From contig CANQFV010000016.1 of NCBI GenBank assembly GCA_947599875.1, positions 1 to 54,794 of the forward strand: a DNA stretch of 54,794 nucleotides. The letters run 5' to 3'. The first letter of the stretch is position 1, and each line of letters begins with the position of its first letter. Below the pieces are notes generated by a model. The model did no database searches. It had not been told where the DNA came from and saw only the letters and a program-made list of their open reading frames with translations. Made by a program: the position numbers and the translations under genes. This document shows positions 49,693 through 54,794 of this stretch, piece after piece. Origin of the DNA: an uncultured Oscillospiraceae bacterium. Its GTDB lineage: Bacteria; Bacillota; Clostridia; Oscillospirales; Oscillospiraceae.

Positions 49693-49870
49693 AAGCCCTT
49701 TGGGCTTTCAATCCCAAGGGGATGCGTGCGGAAAGGGCCACTCGAATTCTGCGGAATTCGAGTGGCCCTTTCCTGCTGCCGCGCTGCGCGACCAGTCTGC
49801 GGACTGGTCACTTGCGCGGCAAGAGGGATTTTTTCCGACGTACATGCCGCCGGAAAAAATAATTGAAATG
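49687..49870 (+). repeat. Multi-hairpin element D7 after the CapA-type gene
   Basis: H0 (GGTTGAAAGCCC/GGGCTTTCAATCC) contains the stop codon of the gene. H1 is GGAAAGGGCCACTCGAATTC with its exact complement. H2 has GCCGCGC/GCGCGGC, internal loop TGCGC...CACTT and apical ACCAGTC/GACTGGT. H3 is TTTTTTCCG...CGGAAAAAA around ACATG. H1 and H2 closely match D3, with paired changes in both stems. Confidence 0.75.
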
Positions 49871-50290
49871 GGGGGGAGCATCGCCGGGAAGCCTGTAGGG
49901 GCCGATGACCTCATCGGCCCGGGCGGGTTGGGTGACAGAGTGGTTGCGTTAAGATAGAAAACTTTAAAATATGCCGTAGGGGCCGCCGCCCACGGCGGCC
50001 CGTGTCGTTGATTGAGGGCGGTATAATAAACGGGGAAAGGCGGCGATGCGGCGTTACAGAGGGACGGTTCTTTTGTCACACCTTCGCTTCGCTGCGGTGG
50101 TACAAAAGAACCGTCCCTCAGTCCCGCCTTTTTCGGAGGAGCTTCCCGTCTTTTGAGGAGGTGGGACAAAGGGGACGGTTTCTTTGTACCACCAGTGCGC
50201 ACACTGGTGTGACTAAGGAACCGTCCCCGTGTCACACCGGCTTTCCGGCTTTCCGGCACACCGGCTTTCCGGCACGCCGGGTTGCGCACC
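49871..50290. repeat. Mosaic repeat island 5 (B, A and a short tandem)
   Basis: A B module (about 49893-50005) is followed by A palindromes (about 50058-50250). The end has a small tandem of CCGGCTTTCCGGCac units (about 50236-50282). Sequence from 50290 to the nifJ promoter is not repeated in the window and has no gene. Confidence 0.8.
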
Positions 50291-50390
50291 CCATTTCAAG
50301 TTGGGCTGGGGTTTTTGGAAGATCGGGGCGCCGGGGCGGGGGGCGCTGGACATATGTCCTAAAAATGCTCTTGAAAAACACGAATTTCTA

Positions 50391-50419
50391 TTTACATTGA
50401 AGACTAAACGTGATAAAAT
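50391..50419 (+). promoter_or_regulatory. Promoter of pyruvate:ferredoxin oxidoreductase
   Basis: TTTACA, a 17-base spacer and TAAAAT lie in an AT-rich stretch about 70 bases before the start codon. The ribosome binding site ATAAGGAGAG is strong, as expected for a highly expressed enzyme. Confidence 0.85.
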
Positions 50420-50487
50420 TCACAAAGATGAGTCACCGGACTCATAAATCGTTGTTTTGAAAAAATTTTATATAAGGAGAGAAGAAC

Positions 50488-53400
50488 ATGGCGAGAAAAT
50501 TCAAGTCTATGGACGGCAACAACGCGGCCGCGTGGGTATCCTACGCGTTTACCGAGGTTGCGGGGATCTACCCCATCACGCCGTCCAGCCCAATGGCGGA
50601 CTATGTGGATCAGTGGGCCGCCGCGGGTCAGAAAAACATTTTCGGGACCACTGTTAAGGTGGTGGAGATGCAGTCCGAGGCGGGCGCCTCAGGTACGGTC
50701 CACGGCTCTCTTGCCGCCGGCGCTCTCACCACTACATACACCGCGTCTCAGGGCCTGCTCCTGATGATCCCCAACATGTACAAGATCGCCGGCGAGCTGC
50801 TCCCCTGCGTCTTCCATGTCTCCGCCCGCACCGTGGCCTCCCACGCCCTGAACATCTTCGGCGACCACTCCGACGTTATGGCCTGCCGCCAGACCGGCTT
50901 TGCCATGCTGGCTGAGGGCAGCGTCCAGGAGGTCATGGACCTGGCTCCCGTGGCGCATCTGGCCGCCATCCGCGGCCGCGTCCCCTTCATCAACTTCTTT
51001 GACGGATTCCGCACCTCCCACGAGATCCAGAAGATCGCCGTGTGGGATTACGCGGATCTGGCCGAGATGGTGGACATGGACGCCGTGGAGGCGTTCCGCA
51101 AGCACGCGCTGAATCCGGAGCATCCCAATATGCGCGGCTCCCACGAGAACGGCGACATCTTCTTCCAGCACCGCGAGGCCTGCAACAAGTATTACGAGGA
51201 GCTGCCCGCCGTTGTTGAGGAGTACATGGACAAGGTCAACGCCAAGCTGGGCACCGACTACAAGCTCTTCAACTACTACGGCGCGCCTGACGCCGACCGG
51301 GTCATCGTCTGCATGGGTTCCTTCTGCGATGTCACCGACGAGGTCATTGACTACATGAACGCCCACGGCGAGAAGGTGGGCATCATCAAGGTTCGCCTGT
51401 ACCGCCCCTTCGCCGCCGACCGCTTCGTGGCCGCCATCCCCGCCACCTGCAAGAAGCTGGCTGTTCTTGACCGCACCAAGGAGCCTGGCTCCCTGGGCGA
51501 GCCTCTGTATCTGGATGTTGTCACCGCCCTGGCTGCCGCCGGACGCAGCGACATCAAGGTTGTGGGCGGCCGTTACGGCCTTGGCTCCAAGGATACGCCT
51601 CCCTCCAGCGTCTTCGCCGTGTACAAGGAGCTTTCCAAGGATCAGCCCAAGCAGCACTTCACCATCGGCATCAACGACGACGTCACCTACATGTCCCTGC
51701 CTGAGGAACCGGCGCCCAACACCGCCGCTCCCGGCACCATCGAGTGCAAGTTCTGGGGCCTTGGAGGAGACGGCACCGTGGGCGCCAACAAGAACTCCAC
51801 CAAGATCATCGGCGATTACACCGACAAGTACATCCAGGCGTACTTCCAGTATGACTCCAAGAAGACCGGCGGCGTGACCATCAGCCACCTGCGCTTCGGC
51901 GATCAGCCCATCAAGAGCCCCTACTACATCAACAAGGCTGACTTTGTGGCCTGCCACAACCCCAGCTATATCACCAAGCGCTATCCCATCGTCCGTGACG
52001 TGAAGCCCGGCGGGACGTTCCTGATCAACTGCCAGTGGACGCCTGAGGAGCTGAGCCACCATCTGGACGCCGCCTCCAAGCGGTACATTGCCAAGAACGA
52101 CATCCAGGTCTACACCATCAACGCCATTGACCTGGCCATCCAGGTGGGCATGGGCAAGCGCACCAACACCATCCTCCAGTCCGCCTTCTTCTCCCTGGCC
52201 AAGATCATGCCCCAGGAGGAGGCCATCCAGCACATGAAGGATGCCGCCACCAAGTCCTACTCCAAGAAGGGCATGGACATCGTGGCCAACAACCACAAGG
52301 CCATTGACGCCGGCGCCACCGCCTATGTGAAGATCGACGTCCCCGCCGACTGGGCCGACGCCGTTGACGAGGACACCGCCACGGAGCTGGAGGGCCGCCC
52401 GGAGGTGGTGAAGCAGGTTCGCAACATCATGGAGCCTGTGGGCCGCATGGACGGAGACTCCCTGCCCGTCAGCGCCTTTATGGATCATGTGGACGGCCAG
52501 TTTGAGCAGGGCGCTGCCGCCTATGAGAAGCGCGGCGTCGCCGTCACCGTCCCCCACTGGGATGAGACGAAGTGCATCCAGTGCAACAACTGCGCCTATG
52601 TCTGCCCCCACGCCACCATCCGTCCCTACGCTCTCACCGAGGCCGAGGTCGCTGCCGCTCCCGCCGTCATGCGGGCCGTGGACATCAAGGCCGGCAAGGG
52701 CAAGGGCGTCTATAAGTACACGATGGCCGTCTCTCCCCTGGACTGCATGGGCTGCGGCGTCTGCATCGGCCAGTGCCCCACCGGCGCCCTGACAATGGTG
52801 CCGCAGGAGGGCGAGCTTCCCGAGCAGGATACCTTCAACTACTGCGTGGCCAAGGTGGCCGACAAGCCCGACATGCAGGACAACACCGTGAAGGGCAGCC
52901 AGTTCCGCAAGCCGCTTCTGGAGTTCTCCGGCTCCTGCGCCGGCTGCGCCGAGACCAGCTATGCTCGCCTTGTCACCCAGCTCTTCGGCAACCGGATGTA
53001 CATCTCCAACGCCACCGGCTGCTCCTCCATCTGGGGCGGCCCGGCTGCCACCTCCCCCTACACCGTCAACGCCCAGGGACACGGCCCCGCGTGGTCTAAC
53101 TCCCTGTTCGAGGACAACGCCGAGCATGGCCTGGGTATGTATCTTGGCCAGAACGCCATCCGCAACCGTGCGGCCGACAAGGTGAAGGCCCTCCTGGCTG
53201 TGGAGTGGGCCACGGCGGAAATCAAGGAGACCGGCGCCAAGTGGCTGGAGACAATGGACGACGGCGAGGCCAACCAGGCCGCCACCGACGCCTTCGTGGC
53301 CGCCCTGGAGGACGGCATCTGCGAGGGCTGCCAGTGCGACGCCTGCAAGCTGGCCCGGGAGATCCTGAAGGATAAGGATTACCTGAACAAGAAGTCCGTG

Positions 53401-54045
53401 TGGATCTTCGGCGGCGACGGATGGGCTTACGATATCGGCTTCGGCGGCGTGGATCACGTTCTTGCCTCCGGCAACAACGTGAACATCTTCGTCTTCGACA
53501 CCGAGGTCTATTCCAACACCGGCGGCCAGGCCTCCAAGGCCTCCAACATCGGCCAGGTGGCGCAGTTCGCCGCGGCCGGCAAGGAGATCAAGAAGAAGAG
53601 CCTCGCCGAGATCGCCATGAGCTACGGCTACATCTACGTGGCCCAGGTGGCTATGGGCGCCAATCCCAACCAGACCATCAAGGCCATCGCCGAGGCCGAG
53701 GCCTACAACGGCCCGTCCCTGATCATCGGCTACGCCCCCTGCGAGATGCACTCCATCAAGGGCGGCATGGTCAACTGCCAGAAGGAAATGAAGAAGGCTG
53801 TTGACTGCGGCTACTGGAACCTGTTCCGCTTCAACCCCGACGCGCCTGCCGGGAAGAAGTTCGTCCTGGATTCCAAGGCCCCTGCCGGCGGCTATCAGGA
53901 GTTCCTCCTGAACGAGGCCCGCTACAGCGCCCTGACCCGGAGCTTCCCCGAGCGTGCCACCAAGCTCTTCGCCGAAAACGAGAAGGCCGCTATGGAGCGG
54001 TGGGATCACCTGAATCGCCTGGTGACCATGTACGCCCAGGAGTGA
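50488..54045 (+). CDS. nifJ: Pyruvate:ferredoxin (flavodoxin) oxidoreductase, single-chain
   Basis: This 1185-residue enzyme oxidises pyruvate to acetyl-CoA and CO2 and reduces ferredoxin, the central anaerobic step. All domains are fused in one chain. The N-terminal domain starts MDGNNAAAWVSYAFTEVAGIYPITPSSPMADYVD. Two [4Fe-4S] motifs follow: CIQCNNCAYVCPH (from Cys696) and CMGCGVCIGQCP (from Cys753). GSCAGCAETSYARL holds ligands of the third cluster. The ThDP site is GDGWAYDIGFGG (Asp977) with DTEVYSNTGGQASKA. Full length and intact motifs indicate an active enzyme. It is a single-gene unit with its own promoter and terminator. Confidence 0.98.
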   Translation: MARKFKSMDGNNAAAWVSYAFTEVAGIYPITPSSPMADYVDQWAAAGQKNIFGTTVKVVEMQSEAGASGTVHGSLAAGALTTTYTASQGLLLMIPNMYKIAGELLPCVFHVSARTVASHALNIFGDHSDVMACRQTGFAMLAEGSVQEVMDLAPVAHLAAIRGRVPFINFFDGFRTSHEIQKIAVWDYADLAEMVDMDAVEAFRKHALNPEHPNMRGSHENGDIFFQHREACNKYYEELPAVVEEYMDKVNAKLGTDYKLFNYYGAPDADRVIVCMGSFCDVTDEVIDYMNAHGEKVGIIKVRLYRPFAADRFVAAIPATCKKLAVLDRTKEPGSLGEPLYLDVVTALAAAGRSDIKVVGGRYGLGSKDTPPSSVFAVYKELSKDQPKQHFTIGINDDVTYMSLPEEPAPNTAAPGTIECKFWGLGGDGTVGANKNSTKIIGDYTDKYIQAYFQYDSKKTGGVTISHLRFGDQPIKSPYYINKADFVACHNPSYITKRYPIVRDVKPGGTFLINCQWTPEELSHHLDAASKRYIAKNDIQVYTINAIDLAIQVGMGKRTNTILQSAFFSLAKIMPQEEAIQHMKDAATKSYSKKGMDIVANNHKAIDAGATAYVKIDVPADWADAVDEDTATELEGRPEVVKQVRNIMEPVGRMDGDSLPVSAFMDHVDGQFEQGAAAYEKRGVAVTVPHWDETKCIQCNNCAYVCPHATIRPYALTEAEVAAAPAVMRAVDIKAGKGKGVYKYTMAVSPLDCMGCGVCIGQCPTGALTMVPQEGELPEQDTFNYCVAKVADKPDMQDNTVKGSQFRKPLLEFSGSCAGCAETSYARLVTQLFGNRMYISNATGCSSIWGGPAATSPYTVNAQGHGPAWSNSLFEDNAEHGLGMYLGQNAIRNRAADKVKALLAVEWATAEIKETGAKWLETMDDGEANQAATDAFVAALEDGICEGCQCDACKLAREILKDKDYLNKKSVWIFGGDGWAYDIGFGGVDHVLASGNNVNIFVFDTEVYSNTGGQASKASNIGQVAQFAAAGKEIKKKSLAEIAMSYGYIYVAQVAMGANPNQTIKAIAEAEAYNGPSLIIGYAPCEMHSIKGGMVNCQKEMKKAVDCGYWNLFRFNPDAPAGKKFVLDSKAPAGGYQEFLLNEARYSALTRSFPERATKLFAENEKAAMERWDHLNRLVTMYAQE

Positions 54046-54083
54046 TATTCATACTCCGAGGAGTAAGCAGGCAATACAAAAGG

Positions 54084-54113
54084 AGAGGCGGGGCCAAGTG
54101 CCCCGCCTCTTTC
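54084..54113 (+). terminator. Intrinsic terminator of nifJ
   Basis: AGAGGCGGGGC pairs perfectly with GCCCCGCCTCT around a 5-base loop and is followed by TTT. It lies 38 bases after the stop codon. Confidence 0.85.
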
Positions 54114-54794
54114 GCACCCGCCCGCAGGGCGGGGGGAGGCCCCCGGATGGGGGCGGGAGGTTCCCCGACGGGGGAAGGGTGTCCGCCTGAAAGGCGGACG
54201 GGGAGGTTCTCCCGTAGGGGAAAAGGTGTCCGCCCGTAGGGCGGACGGGGGCGATTTACTTTCTCCTCTTTTGTGTTGACAAAAGAGGAGAAAGTAACAA
54301 AGAGGAGAAAAACAACCAGAGGGGGATTTCGATTTTCCCCCTCTGGACTCCCCTTTTAAAAACGACCAGTTAGGGGGCCGCGGCCCCCTACTGGAGACAC
54401 CCCCGGGGAGTCCTCCGGGGGTTTTCTGGACGAATAGGTGTTGAGCAGCCACCTGGTGGTACGTCGCGCCCTTGGGACTGAGTCTGTGGTGGTCGGGGGC
54501 GTGTTCACGGAGACGACACCCTTCACCGCAACCGGTAGCTTTCTCCCGGCGTTACAGAGGGACGGTTCTTTAGTCCCACCTGCGGTGTGACAAAAAAACC
54601 GTCCCTCAGTCCCGCTTTTTTCGGGGGCCTGGTGGCGGTGTGCGGGGGAATTGCCGTGATACGGCAGTAAGCTGTAACGCTGGGGTAATTCCTCCGTCCT
54701 TTGAGTAGATGGGACAACGGGGACGGTTTCTTTGTACCACCAGTGCGCACACTGGTGTGACTAAGGAACCGTCCCCGTGTCACACCGGCTGCCC
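54112..54794. repeat. Mosaic repeat island 6 (C inverted, then A)
   Basis: A C block in minus orientation (about 54112-54530) follows the nifJ terminator directly. A palindromes follow (about 54553-54620 and 54705-54790) and run off the window end. No gene is credible. Confidence 0.8.

Noticed and set aside
50689-54009. Very long antisense frames opposite nifJ, glgC/glgD, glgA, aconitase and others
   Set aside because: High GC at third codon positions keeps stop codons out of the complementary frame. Their translations are rich in G, V, H, D and L without any recognisable motif, and they mirror real genes.

Overview
The window looks like chromosomal DNA of a GC-rich anaerobic Firmicute, most likely Clostridia of the Oscillospiraceae type (Oscillibacter/Flavonifractor-like). 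This is an inference. It rests on the GlgC+GlgD pair, a leucine T-box, pyruvate:ferredoxin oxidoreductase, AGGAGG-type ribosome binding sites, a GC-rich third codon position and gene content. No rRNA, tRNA, CRISPR array, phage gene or transposase gene was found.

Layout. Positions 1-1127 are a mosaic of intergenic repeats. Glycerol kinase, a small unknown protein and a surface lipoprotein follow on the minus strand (1128-4504). A glycogen cluster runs on the plus strand (4828-18271): glgB, glgP, glgC, glgD, glgA, a fused alpha-amylase/4-alpha-glucanotransferase and pgi. Together these make ADP-glucose, polymerise and branch glycogen, and return it to hexose phosphate. A membrane transglutaminase-like protein follows. 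Citrate synthase (minus) and aconitase (plus) diverge from back-to-back promoters, with isocitrate dehydrogenase downstream. This is the oxidative branch from citrate to 2-oxoglutarate, probably for glutamate synthesis. A leucine T-box (26811-27108) then leads a long branched-chain amino acid cluster: leuA, ilvB, ilvN, ilvC, a nucleoside-deoxyribosyltransferase-like gene, ilvD, leuC, leuD, leuB, a DUF815 ATPase, ilvA and ridA. After another repeat island come minus-strand genes cinA, an M28 peptidase, thiI, comM and a formate/nitrite transporter. A CapA-type protein and pyruvate:ferredoxin oxidoreductase (plus) close the window.

The enzymes are mostly textbook. The unusual content lies between the genes. 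At least four interleaved repeat families fill almost every large gap. Family A has short palindromes built on GGGACGGTT. Family B has GTAGGGGCCG palindromes. Family C is a 300-400 bp block of several hairpins that abuts gene ends. Family D is a multi-hairpin element that typically begins at or within the stop codon of the upstream gene. Copies of D keep short linkers and internal loops while their stems differ completely yet remain base-paired. That covariation-like pattern points to a conserved structure and is the best candidate here for an undescribed element. D copies in opposite orientation also bracket a 720 bp block of A and B repeats.

Start codons were chosen from ribosome binding sites and mapped promoters. 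Functional calls rest on motif recognition only, because no database search was possible.
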